Positions 36,662 through 45,312 of a stretch of DNA of 64,000 nt are shown in pieces. The notes beneath the pieces are model-generated. The model was not told the DNA's origin and did no database searches. It saw nothing but the letters and a program-made list of their open reading frames with translations. Source of the stretch: Paenibacillus agri (GTDB lineage: Bacteria; Bacillota; Bacilli; Paenibacillales; Paenibacillaceae); NCBI RefSeq assembly GCF_013359945.1, contig NZ_JABWCS010000205.1, positions 96,223 through 160,222 on the forward strand, read 5' to 3'. Positions within the stretch are counted from its first letter, which is position 1. Each line of letters opens with the position of its first letter. The position numbers and the translations under genes were made by a program.

Positions 36662-38035
36662 ATGAAGTCCGTGAAATATCTTATTTTACTTGTTGTTACT
36701 ATTTTCGTTTTCTTAGGTTCTTACCATTATATCAATCTGTACATTAACGACAATGCTAGAACATATTTGCAGTTGGATGTAAAATCTGAGGTTTTGGATG
36801 AGTACCAGCTTTTTTACTCCAAAACGAAAGACAGTTGGAGTGAAACTGACTCAATTCGTGAGCCCTATAATAAAAAGGGACAGTGGCAAACGTTAAAATT
36901 TGAGATACCTAAAGGGAATTCGTATATACGAATAGATCCAGGTAATAATGAAAAAGTTTTAATTTCTTTCAAAAATATTATTTTTCATAGTAACTCTACG
37001 GCAAAAGTGAATATTAAGGAACTAGATTACAAAATAAACGAATTAGTTCTGAAAAGTTCTCAAGAGAATGGAGAACAAGTGGAGTTTTACTCCACAGGGG
37101 GAGATCCTTCTCTGGGGGTTAGCATAAACTCATTAAATGAATTTTCTAAACAAAAAAGTAACACTACGGTGAATATTTTTACGACATTATTAAGTCTAAT
37201 TATTTCAACGCTAGTTTATTTTATTATTAGATTTTCTAGAGAAGTGATCTACGTCATTAGAAGTTTTTTAGAACATAGACAACTCGTAATAAATCTAGCT
37301 AAGAATGATTTTAAAACCAAATATGCCTCTTCTTATTTAGGAGTATTGTGGGGATTTATTAGTCCACTATTAACAATTGTTACATATTGGTTTGTCTTTC
37401 AGGTGGGGCTCAGGAGCGGTGATGTAGGAAACATACCATTTATCGTATGGTTTATTGCCGGGATAATTCCCTGGTTTTTCTTTTCAGAGGCCCTCTCAAG
37501 TGCTACAAATGCATTTACAGAGTATAATTATTTAGTTAAAAAGGTTGTCTTTAAGATTGAATTGTTGCCTCTTGTTAAGATATTCTCTGCATTCTTTGTG
37601 CATTTATTTTTTATAGTCTTTATATTTATAATCTATGGTATGTATGGTTTTTATCCGAATTTATATAACTTCCAATTAATATATTATGTTTTTTGTATGG
37701 GCTTGTTGGTGGTTGCTTTATCTTTCATGACGTCTGCAGTAGTTTTGTTTTTTAAAGATTTAAATCAAATAATAGCTGTGGTACTACAAATGGGTTTTTG
37801 GTTTACTCCGATAGGTTGGTCTGTGTCTATGCTCTCGGATTTTTGGGCAAGAATCTTTAAATTGAACCCAATGTACTATATAGTTCAGGGTTTTAGAGAT
37901 TCATTAATTGATCATGTATTGTTTTTCGAAAGGCCTTATCAAACGATATATTTTTGGGTCTTTTGTTTAGCGATTTTAACTATAAGTTTGAAAATATTTA
38001 AAAAACTTAAGCCGCATTTTTCTGATGTTCTCTAG
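36662..38035 (+). CDS. wzm: Polysaccharide ABC exporter permease (Wzm) with extracytoplasmic N-terminal domain
   Basis: A 457-residue protein. The C-terminal ~265 residues are an ABC-2 permease of the Wzm/TagG class (NDFKTKYASSYLGVLWGF, then six membrane segments). This is preceded by an extension unlike ordinary ~260-residue Wzm: one membrane segment (about 6-25), a probably external beta-rich domain (about 30-170, containing YIRIDPGNNEKV) and a second membrane segment (about 175-195). The 'RIDPG' stretch resembles modules I associate with rhamnan enzymes, so glycan contact is a fair guess. It overlaps the region of the Wzt start. Composition is markedly AT-rich. Confidence 0.88.
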   Translation: MKSVKYLILLVVTIFVFLGSYHYINLYINDNARTYLQLDVKSEVLDEYQLFYSKTKDSWSETDSIREPYNKKGQWQTLKFEIPKGNSYIRIDPGNNEKVLISFKNIIFHSNSTAKVNIKELDYKINELVLKSSQENGEQVEFYSTGGDPSLGVSINSLNEFSKQKSNTTVNIFTTLLSLIISTLVYFIIRFSREVIYVIRSFLEHRQLVINLAKNDFKTKYASSYLGVLWGFISPLLTIVTYWFVFQVGLRSGDVGNIPFIVWFIAGIIPWFFFSEALSSATNAFTEYNYLVKKVVFKIELLPLVKIFSAFFVHLFFIVFIFIIYGMYGFYPNLYNFQLIYYVFCMGLLVVALSFMTSAVVLFFKDLNQIIAVVLQMGFWFTPIGWSVSMLSDFWARIFKLNPMYYIVQGFRDSLIDHVLFFERPYQTIYFWVFCLAILTISLKIFKKLKPHFSDVL

Positions 38036-38045
38036 GAGTGATGAG

Positions 38046-39269
38046 ATGGAAAGTATTATTGAAATAAACGATATAGTTAAATCTTATAAGCTTTATGATA
38101 AACCAATGGATCGCTTTAAAGAGGCGATCCATCCTCTTAAGAAGGTGTATCATAAAGAGTTTACAGCATTAAATGGGATTACATTGTCGGTGAAAAAAGG
38201 CGATGCAATAGGAATATTGGGGAAGAATGGATCAGGAAAATCGACATTACTCAAACTGATAACTGGTGTATTGACACCCTCCAATGGTCAAATTCGTATA
38301 AACGGGAAAATTTCTGCTATTTTGGAGTTGGGGGCTGGTTTTAATCCTGAATATACAGGCAGAGAAAACATTTATTTAAATGGATTGATGATGGGATTTA
38401 GCAGGGAGCAAATGGAAGATAAAATAGATTCGATTATTGAATTTGCTGATATAGGTGTTTTTATAGATCAGGCAGTCAAAGTTTATTCAAGCGGAATGTT
38501 CGCCAGACTTGCTTTTGCCGTATCTATCAATGTAGAGCCGGATATCTTAATAGTGGATGAAGCCTTGGCTGTCGGTGATACAAGATTTCAGACAAAGTGT
38601 ATAGATAAAATGAAAGAATTAAAGAATAAAGGCACGACTATTCTTTTCGTATCGCATGCTTCTGAACAGGTTAAACGCTTTTGCAACAAAGCTATATGGA
38701 TTAAAGATGGGAAGATTGAAGCAGAAGGAGATTCTAGTGAGGTTGTTGATTTATATGAAGACTACATGAAGTACTACAATGTAGAAAAAGATGAAATTAT
38801 CAGCGAGTCCACTGAACTTGATCAACTAGATACTCCCAATGAAGAACTTCTACTTCCGAGTAATCCAGATATTCTGTCATCAATAACCAAAGTGAATATT
38901 AATTCAAATAAGGTTAAAACGTTTGATCAGATAGAAATTGAGGTTGAATATGAGGTGTATGAAAAGGTGATTGTTGACCTGTTATTGGGAGTAGCTCTTT
39001 ATACTCCTGACAGGGAATACATTTTTGGTCCTAATACTCATCTTGAGAAGGTCGAGGTTCCGAATGCTAGAGGTAGACATGTAGTTAAATATATAATACC
39101 CCGAATACCACTACTCGGGGGGACTTTTCAAATAGATGTTGGTCTTTTTAATAACGAGGGCATAGTTTGTCTTGATTATAAACAAGACATTGTCAGTTTC
39201 AAAATAGTTAATAAGTACTTCTCAGAAGGTCTTGTTTATATAAATCATAAATGGGAAGTAATAAAGTGA
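38046..39269 (+). CDS. wzt: Polysaccharide ABC exporter ATPase (Wzt) with C-terminal glycan-binding domain
   Basis: A 407-residue ATPase of the TagH/Wzt class, with Walker A GKNGSGKST, SSGMFARLAFAV in the signature region and Walker B ILIVDEALAVGD. After the ATPase (to about 245) a C-terminal domain (about 285-405) matches the Wzt module that, in E. coli O8/O9a, recognises the modified non-reducing end of the polymer. The ATG at 38046, seven bases after AGGAG, is preferred over the in-frame ATG at 38025 inside wzm. The neighbouring methyltransferase fusion would supply the cap it could recognise. Confidence 0.9.
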   Translation: MESIIEINDIVKSYKLYDKPMDRFKEAIHPLKKVYHKEFTALNGITLSVKKGDAIGILGKNGSGKSTLLKLITGVLTPSNGQIRINGKISAILELGAGFNPEYTGRENIYLNGLMMGFSREQMEDKIDSIIEFADIGVFIDQAVKVYSSGMFARLAFAVSINVEPDILIVDEALAVGDTRFQTKCIDKMKELKNKGTTILFVSHASEQVKRFCNKAIWIKDGKIEAEGDSSEVVDLYEDYMKYYNVEKDEIISESTELDQLDTPNEELLLPSNPDILSSITKVNINSNKVKTFDQIEIEVEYEVYEKVIVDLLLGVALYTPDREYIFGPNTHLEKVEVPNARGRHVVKYIIPRIPLLGGTFQIDVGLFNNEGIVCLDYKQDIVSFKIVNKYFSEGLVYINHKWEVIK

Positions 39270-39303
39270 TTCTCTTCTATAAAATAGATTGGAGTGTTTA
39301 AAC

Positions 39304-42300
39304 ATGGTTGTTCCATTTGATCAATATCAAAGATATAAGAATGCTTCTGATATTGTTAATGCTGTGCGGGAAGAAAATAAGGCGTATTCAATTTTGGAAG
39401 TTGGAGCTAATGAGCATAAAAACTTGGAGAGTTTTCTTTCTTCGGATAAAATAACTTATTTAGATATTGTGGTACCAGAAGAGTTAAAAACTGATCCTTC
39501 ATATATTGAAGGAGATGCTACTAATATGCCTATTGAAACTAACGCATATGATTTTGTAATTGCACTGGATGTATTTGAACATATTGAGCCTTCTCGCAGA
39601 CGGAATTTCGTCTCTGAGTTAATGAGGGTGTCAAAGTATGGTTGTATATTGGCAGCTCCCTTTAACACTCCAGAGGTAGAGAGTGCAGAGATTCGAGCTA
39701 ACCAATACTTTAAGACTATGTATGGATTCGATTACAAATGGCTTGAGGAGCATCGTATAAATGGTCTTCCAGAAATAGCGCAAGTTGTTGGCATGATTAA
39801 AGAAGAAAAATGGGATCACTTGCACTTCGCCCATGGAAGTCTTGAATTATGGGAGAGAATGATTAAAATTCATTTTTTAGCAGCAGGTAGAGAATCCCTT
39901 TATGATTATCGGGAAACTATTGACGAATATTACAACACACATATATATAAAATTGATAGAAGTAGATTTTGCTATAGAAATTTCTTCTTCATATCTGAAA
40001 GTACCAATATGATTAATGCAGCAAAAAATATGATTGATAGTAGAAATGAATATCAGATTAATAGAGCTGTAGTGGACAAACTTGAACTATTTGAAAAAGA
40101 CTTAAATAATTTGAGTAATTACGATCTTACATTTAAGGAGATAATATCTAAAAATCAAGAAATAGTATCTAAAAATGAAGAAATAGCATCTAAAAATGAA
40201 GAAATAGCATCTAAAAATCAAGAAATAACTCAAAAGAATGAACTGGTTCAAATGCTTTCAAAAGAAGCGGAAAGAAATGCTGAATTACTAAAAGAAACGG
40301 AAGAAAAATTGGAAAGGTTGGAAGAGGAATACGAACAGAACAAAGATGAATATGAGTGGAATAAAAAAGAATATGAACAGCACAAAAAGGAATTAGTTAC
40401 TAAAAACGAAGAAATAAATACATTGTTGATAGCCAAATGTGAGCAATACGATTATAGAGAAAACCAGCTTGAGATTGTAAGTAAGGAAATAGAGCAACTA
40501 AAACAGGATAATTTCCAAAAACAAAATATGATTACTGATAAAGATAATTATATTGAACAATTGGAATTAATGTCTCAACAACTTAGGATGAAAAATAGAA
40601 TTAAAAAAATAGTACCAAAGAAATTAAGAACAAAGATCAAGTATGGTTTATCCGTTGCGAAGAAGGTGAAAGACAATCCTTCTTTAGCGAAAAAAGGATT
40701 GAATGAGCTTAAGCGTAATGGCCTTCGTTCTCTTAATAATAGAATACAGTCTACTTTGACTGTAAATGAGCTGACTGCTAATTACGAACACGAAGACATT
40801 AATTTGAATGAGACTGAGCGCATTAAAGAAGAAATCAAAGATTTTGCGTATAGTCCTTTAATATCAATTATTATCCCTGTGTATAATGTCAAACCTAAAT
40901 GGCTTGAATTAGCAATTAAGTCAGTACAGGAGCAACTCTATCCTTTCTGGGAAATCTGTATAGTAGATGATTGTTCTAAAAATAAGGATACAATCGAATG
41001 CTTAGCGAAAATAGATGATCCAAGAATAAAAGTTAAAACTCTGACAACGAATTCGGGTATTTCGAATGCTTCTAATGAGGCCATTTCAATGTCGGAGGGA
41101 GAGTATATAGCTTTATTAGATAATGATGATGAAATTACTAAAGATGCATTATTTGAAGTAGTCAAAGCAATTAACAAAAGTAACGCAGACTTATTATATT
41201 CTGATGAAGATAAAATAGATGAAGAGGGCAATAGAAAATGTCCGCTTTATAAACCGGATTGGTCCCCTGATTTACTAAGATCCCAAATGTATATCGGCCA
41301 TTTTTTAGTTTTTAAAAAGAAGTTATTCGATCAAGTTGGAGGGTTTAGGGAGGAATTTAACGGAAGCCAGGATTATGATCTAGTATTAAGAATGAGTGAA
41401 GTTGCAGCGAAAATAGAGCATATTCCCAAAGTGCTTTATTCTTGGAGAGAACTTGAAACTTCAACTGCATTGAATCCTTATTCGAAACCGTATGCTCATT
41501 CAGCAGGCTTAGCGGCTTTGAATGAACACCTAGCAAGAGTGTTTGGAGAAGGAAGAGCTTACGCGAATGAAGATGAACATTTATTTGTTTATGATTCCAG
41601 GTATTTATTGGAACCAATTAAGGCTAGCATTATTATTCCAACAAAAGACAAAATCGATTTACTAAAACCTTGTATATCTAGTATTTTAGAAATAACTAAT
41701 TTTCCTGATTATGAGATTATAATCGTTAATAATAATTCTGTTGAGCAAGAAACCTTTAATTGGTTTGAAGATATACAAAAAGAAAAAAATGTAAAAGTTG
41801 TTGATGCTAACTATGAATTTAACTGGTCAAAACTTAATAATCATGGGATAGCTGAGGCTAATGGTGAAGTGTTTGTATTTTTAAACAATGATACAGTCAT
41901 TATTAGTGAAGACTGGTTACAGCGTTTGGTTGAAAAGGCACAACGTGACGATGTTGGAACAGTTGGTGGCCTGCTATTGTATGAAGACAGAACGATTCAA
42001 CATGCAGGTGTTGTAATCGGTTTAGGTGGGTGGGCTGATCATATCTTTAAAGGAATGAATCCAAACCACTTTGGATCACCGTATGTTTCTCCTATGGTTA
42101 CAAGAAATGTTATTGCCTCAACTGGTGCGTGTCTTGCAATATCAAAAAAGACTCTAGACGTAATAGGGTTATTTAATGAGGACTTTATCATATGTGGTAG
42201 TGATGTTGAAATTTCTCTTAGAGCACTTCAACATAACTTAGTGAATATTTATGATCCTCATGTGAGGTTGTTGCACTTAGAGTCAAAATCTAGATCTTCC

Positions 42301-42429
42301 TATATACCGCCAATTGATTTTGAATTATCGGCCTTGCACTACGGACCTTATTTAAAATCAGGAGATCCTTATTTCAACAAAAACTTAAAATTAGATAGTC
42401 TTGTACCCAAAATAGCGCAAGGAGAATGA
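39304..42429 (+). CDS. WsaE-like fusion: methyltransferase, coiled coil, two GT2 domains
   Basis: A 1041-residue multidomain enzyme. Domains in order: a class I SAM methyltransferase (about 1-230, with ILEVGANE and LDVFEHIEPS); a coiled coil (about 255-430) with heptad repeats; a GT2 domain (about 515-760, SIIIPVYN, LLDNDDEIT); and a second GT2 domain (about 772-1000, ASIIIPTKD, VFLNNDTVII). WsaE of Geobacillus stearothermophilus has the same three activities: two rhamnosyltransferases extend the chain and the methyltransferase caps it. ATG 39304 sits behind GGAGTG. The coiled coil is encoded by 21-bp DNA repeats. Strongly AT-rich. Confidence 0.85.
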   Translation: MVVPFDQYQRYKNASDIVNAVREENKAYSILEVGANEHKNLESFLSSDKITYLDIVVPEELKTDPSYIEGDATNMPIETNAYDFVIALDVFEHIEPSRRRNFVSELMRVSKYGCILAAPFNTPEVESAEIRANQYFKTMYGFDYKWLEEHRINGLPEIAQVVGMIKEEKWDHLHFAHGSLELWERMIKIHFLAAGRESLYDYRETIDEYYNTHIYKIDRSRFCYRNFFFISESTNMINAAKNMIDSRNEYQINRAVVDKLELFEKDLNNLSNYDLTFKEIISKNQEIVSKNEEIASKNEEIASKNQEITQKNELVQMLSKEAERNAELLKETEEKLERLEEEYEQNKDEYEWNKKEYEQHKKELVTKNEEINTLLIAKCEQYDYRENQLEIVSKEIEQLKQDNFQKQNMITDKDNYIEQLELMSQQLRMKNRIKKIVPKKLRTKIKYGLSVAKKVKDNPSLAKKGLNELKRNGLRSLNNRIQSTLTVNELTANYEHEDINLNETERIKEEIKDFAYSPLISIIIPVYNVKPKWLELAIKSVQEQLYPFWEICIVDDCSKNKDTIECLAKIDDPRIKVKTLTTNSGISNASNEAISMSEGEYIALLDNDDEITKDALFEVVKAINKSNADLLYSDEDKIDEEGNRKCPLYKPDWSPDLLRSQMYIGHFLVFKKKLFDQVGGFREEFNGSQDYDLVLRMSEVAAKIEHIPKVLYSWRELETSTALNPYSKPYAHSAGLAALNEHLARVFGEGRAYANEDEHLFVYDSRYLLEPIKASIIIPTKDKIDLLKPCISSILEITNFPDYEIIIVNNNSVEQETFNWFEDIQKEKNVKVVDANYEFNWSKLNNHGIAEANGEVFVFLNNDTVIISEDWLQRLVEKAQRDDVGTVGGLLLYEDRTIQHAGVVIGLGGWADHIFKGMNPNHFGSPYVSPMVTRNVIASTGACLAISKKTLDVIGLFNEDFIICGSDVEISLRALQHNLVNIYDPHVRLLHLESKSRSSYIPPIDFELSALHYGPYLKSGDPYFNKNLKLDSLVPKIAQGE
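40147..40389 (+). repeat. Two arrays of 21-bp repeats encoding heptads
   Basis: Within the fusion gene, units starting TCTAAAAATSAAGAAATAG recur every 21 bases at 40147, 40168, 40189 and 40210, each encoding one heptad (SKNxEIx). A second array starts at 40327, 40348 and 40369 with GAATA(C/T)GA, encoding EYExNKx heptads. Each unit adds exactly one coiled-coil heptad. Confidence 0.9.
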
Positions 42430-42435
42430 TAAAAA

Positions 42436-43695
42436 ATGTCTAGGCTAATCGAGTATATTGCCCGAAAAGCGAAAAATAATAAAACTATAAAAAAGGCTTA
42501 TCATTCTACAGTTAGTTCGTATTTGAATAGCCATATTGGAGAGATCACTCCTTTAAACGCTAGACCATCTTCATTTGAAAACAAAAGAATTAATTTACTA
42601 GTTCCTTCGATAAATCAAGAGCATTTGTTTGGTGGTATTTCGACTGCGTTGAATTTTTTCGATCAATTATATGCAAGTGGAAAAGAATTTTCAAGACGCA
42701 TTGTTACTACTGATGCCGCTCCAGGTACTGAGGACTTATACAAGTTTTCTGAGTATAAATGCGTCTCCAATGAAGATGATATACCGGTGGATTCTCAAAT
42801 AGTTCCTTTCAATGACAGATATAATAAAATGATTCCTATTGGAAGAGAAGATATATTCATTGCAACATCATGGTGGACGGCTTATTTTGCTCAAAGAATT
42901 GTTGATTGGCAAGCTAAACATTATAATCAGGCTCCTAAAAAAATTATATATTTTATTCAGGATTTTGAGCCGGGCTTTTATTCTTGGTCAAGTCAGTATT
43001 CGCTAGCACTGAGTACCTATTTATACCAAGGGGAACAGTTAGCTATTTTTAATTCGAGTTTATTGAAGGATTACTTTAATAAACATGGATACAAATTTTC
43101 TGAAGAGTATTATTTTGAGCCTAAGCTTAATACTTCACTAAAAAAGCTACTAGTCCCTTTCGAACAAATGAAAAAAAAGAAGAAAATCCTGATATATGGA
43201 AGGCCCTCTGTTGCAAGAAATGCGTTTACTCTTATAATAGAAGCTCTTAGGGCATGGGTATGGCTTCAACCAAATGTGAGCGAGTGGGAGGTGATTTCAG
43301 CGGGGGAGCAACACATTAATATAGAATTAGGCAATGGAGTGACAATAATCTCAAAAGGGAAGATGTCACTTGAGGAATATGCTAATGAATTAAAAGAAAG
43401 TGCAGTTGGTCTTTCTTTAATGATATCACCGCATCCAAGCTATCCCCCCTTGGAAATGGCCCATTTTGGAATGCTGGTATTAACTAACACTTATGAAAAT
43501 AAGGATTTATCGAATTTGCATAAAAATATTTATTCACTTGATGGTTTGGCCCCGGACTTAATTGCCAAGGAGTTAAGGAACTTATGTGTTAAATTCGAAG
43601 CAGATAAATCTGTAGGTGATTCTGTAGGAATTAGTAATTATTTAGAGGAAAGTAAACAATTCGAATTCATAAGCTCGATAATAGAAAAGTTATGA
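42436..43695 (+). CDS. WsaF-like rhamnosyltransferase (GT4)
   Basis: A 419-residue predicted cytoplasmic glycosyltransferase. The N-terminal half (INLLVPSINQEHLFGGISTALNF, shown shortened: SINQEHLFGGIST) and the C-terminal half (ILIYGRPSVARNAFTLIIEA, with GVGLSLM-type and HPSYPPLEMAHFG motifs) match the two-domain WsaF family. WsaF is the beta-1,2-rhamnosyltransferase of the Geobacillus S-layer glycan. It starts 6 bases after the WsaE-like gene, in the same order as in the wsa cluster. AT-rich like its upstream neighbours. Confidence 0.8.
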   Translation: MSRLIEYIARKAKNNKTIKKAYHSTVSSYLNSHIGEITPLNARPSSFENKRINLLVPSINQEHLFGGISTALNFFDQLYASGKEFSRRIVTTDAAPGTEDLYKFSEYKCVSNEDDIPVDSQIVPFNDRYNKMIPIGREDIFIATSWWTAYFAQRIVDWQAKHYNQAPKKIIYFIQDFEPGFYSWSSQYSLALSTYLYQGEQLAIFNSSLLKDYFNKHGYKFSEEYYFEPKLNTSLKKLLVPFEQMKKKKKILIYGRPSVARNAFTLIIEALRAWVWLQPNVSEWEVISAGEQHINIELGNGVTIISKGKMSLEEYANELKESAVGLSLMISPHPSYPPLEMAHFGMLVLTNTYENKDLSNLHKNIYSLDGLAPDLIAKELRNLCVKFEADKSVGDSVGISNYLEESKQFEFISSIIEKL

Positions 43696-43729
43696 AATAT
43701 ATTTTAGTGATGCAACTAGGAGGGGAGAG

Positions 43730-43860
43730 ATGGTAAACAAAAACATTAATTTTTAGTACTATTGATGTTTTTGTAATCAGTTTTCTTTTGCTGCCGTGTT
43801 CCTGAAATAGAGTTAACTAAGAAGAATGATACTGGCTTTGATTATATGACAAACAAGTAA
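43730..43860 (+). pseudogene. Probable remnant of a lost gene between wsaF-like and rmlA
   Basis: A strong ribosome site (AGGAGGGGAG) leads to an ATG whose frame stops after 8 codons. In the next frame it continues as FSTIDVFVISFLLLPCS, and a third frame ends with PEIELTKKNDTGFDYMTNK before a TAA. The pattern suggests a small, frame-shifted or internally deleted leftover gene. No family could be assigned. The remaining spacer to 43922 shows only the rmlA ribosome site. Confidence 0.35.
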
Positions 43861-43922
43861 TTTAAAACGAAATTGATGATCCATTGAGTTATCTAGTCAA
43901 TTAATTGTAAGGAGAGGGAATA

Positions 43923-44666
43923 ATGAAAGGCATAATTCTAGCAGGGGGTACTGGCTCACGCTTATACCCATTAACAAAGGTAACCAATAAACATCTTCTT
44001 CCGGTAGGCAAATATCCGATGATTTTTCATTCCGTTTATAAATTAAAGCAAGCTGATGTAACAGATATACTCATTGTTACTGGTAAAGATCATATGGGAG
44101 ATGTGGTCAATCTTCTAGGTAGCGGCCGTGAAATGGGTGTCTCCTTTACTTACAAAGTACAAGATGAAGCAGGCGGAATTGCGCAGGCTTTGGATTTGGC
44201 TGAGCAATTTGTTGGAAACGATCAAATGATTGTTATCCTGGGAGACAATGTATTCTCGGATGATATAGCACCTTACGTAAGCAATTTCCGTGAGCAAAAA
44301 ACTGGCGCGAAAATTTTGATTCAAGAAGTTTCTGATCCTAAGCGTTTTGGTGTACCGGAACTAGATGGAAATCAAATTGTTTCGATTGAAGAAAAACCAG
44401 CTTTGCCTAAATCAAACTATGCAGTAACAGGAATTTATATGTTTGATAGTGAAGTGTTTAATATCATTAAAACAATAACTCCTTCTGCAAGGGGAGAGTT
44501 GGAGATTACTGATGTTAACAATGCATATATTAATCGTGGCGAATTAACATTTGATGTACTGCAAGGTTGGTGGACTGATGCTGGGACGCATGCGTCTTTG
44601 GCTAGAGCTAACGGATTAGCGCAAGATATTTTATTTGGTGAAGAGTTTGGAAAACTGAAAATATAG
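43923..44666 (+). CDS. rmlA: Glucose-1-phosphate thymidylyltransferase
   Basis: A 247-residue short-form RmlA that makes dTDP-glucose, the first step to dTDP-L-rhamnose. It has the nucleotidyltransferase start KGIILAGGTGSRLYPLTK, the sugar-binding stretch DEAGGIAQAL and GDNVFSDD. It lacks the C-terminal extension of the ~290-residue E. coli-type enzyme, as other Gram-positive S-layer loci do. The ATG follows AAGGAGAGG. It leads an rmlA-rmlC-rmlB-rmlD operon. Base composition is intermediate between the AT-rich genes upstream and the more balanced genes that follow. Confidence 0.95.
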   Translation: MKGIILAGGTGSRLYPLTKVTNKHLLPVGKYPMIFHSVYKLKQADVTDILIVTGKDHMGDVVNLLGSGREMGVSFTYKVQDEAGGIAQALDLAEQFVGNDQMIVILGDNVFSDDIAPYVSNFREQKTGAKILIQEVSDPKRFGVPELDGNQIVSIEEKPALPKSNYAVTGIYMFDSEVFNIIKTITPSARGELEITDVNNAYINRGELTFDVLQGWWTDAGTHASLARANGLAQDILFGEEFGKLKI

Positions 44667-44686
44667 AAATAAAGGAGCTTTGTAAT

Positions 44687-45235
44687 ATGAAAGTCACACC
44701 ATTGAAATTGCAAGGCGCAAGCCTATTAGAGCCTGTTGTTCACGGTGATTCCCGCGGTTTTTTTATGGAGAGCTACAACGAACAAACAATGCACTCTCTT
44801 GGTATCACGCATAACTTTATCCAAGATAATCACTCCCTTTCGGCTGAAGTAGGAGTGTTAAGGGGATTGCACTATCAATTGAATCCGAAAGCTCAGACAA
44901 AACTTATTCGTGTATTGTCCGGCGTGATCTACGACGTTATCGTAGATGTTCGCCGCAACTCGCCGACCTTTGGTCAATGGGTTGGGGTTATTTTGAGTGA
45001 ACATAACAAGCGTCAACTTCTTGTGCCCAAGGGCTTTGCCCATGGTTTCTGCACACTTGTACCTAACACCCAAGTATTATATAAGGTGGACGAATACTAC
45101 TCACCGCAGCATGACTGTGGCATATTATGGAATGATCCAGCGCTGGGGATTGATTGGCCGGTGACCAATCCGATCTTGTCCGATAAAGACCAGCGTCATC
45201 CGTTACTTAAAGATGCTGAGCTCAACTTTGATTAA
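44687..45235 (+). CDS. rmlC: dTDP-4-dehydrorhamnose 3,5-epimerase
   Basis: A 182-residue cupin-fold epimerase, the third enzyme of the dTDP-L-rhamnose pathway. Conserved features include DSRGFFMESYNEQ, the QDNHSLS stretch, the catalytic histidine in VLRGLHYQ and the PKGFAHGFCTL region. It sits 20 bases after rmlA behind AAAGGAG. Product goes to RmlD. Confidence 0.96.
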   Translation: MKVTPLKLQGASLLEPVVHGDSRGFFMESYNEQTMHSLGITHNFIQDNHSLSAEVGVLRGLHYQLNPKAQTKLIRVLSGVIYDVIVDVRRNSPTFGQWVGVILSEHNKRQLLVPKGFAHGFCTLVPNTQVLYKVDEYYSPQHDCGILWNDPALGIDWPVTNPILSDKDQRHPLLKDAELNFD

Positions 45236-45312
45236 ATCCAATTGGATTGATTCTGTGAGAAGCAGATGAATAGAATACCAATTAATAATTGTATAAGAAG
45301 GTGGCCATTTTC

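Noticed and set aside
40141..40390. Heptad repeats as a separate gene or mobile element
   Set aside because: They stay in frame inside the fusion gene and encode its coiled-coil linker.
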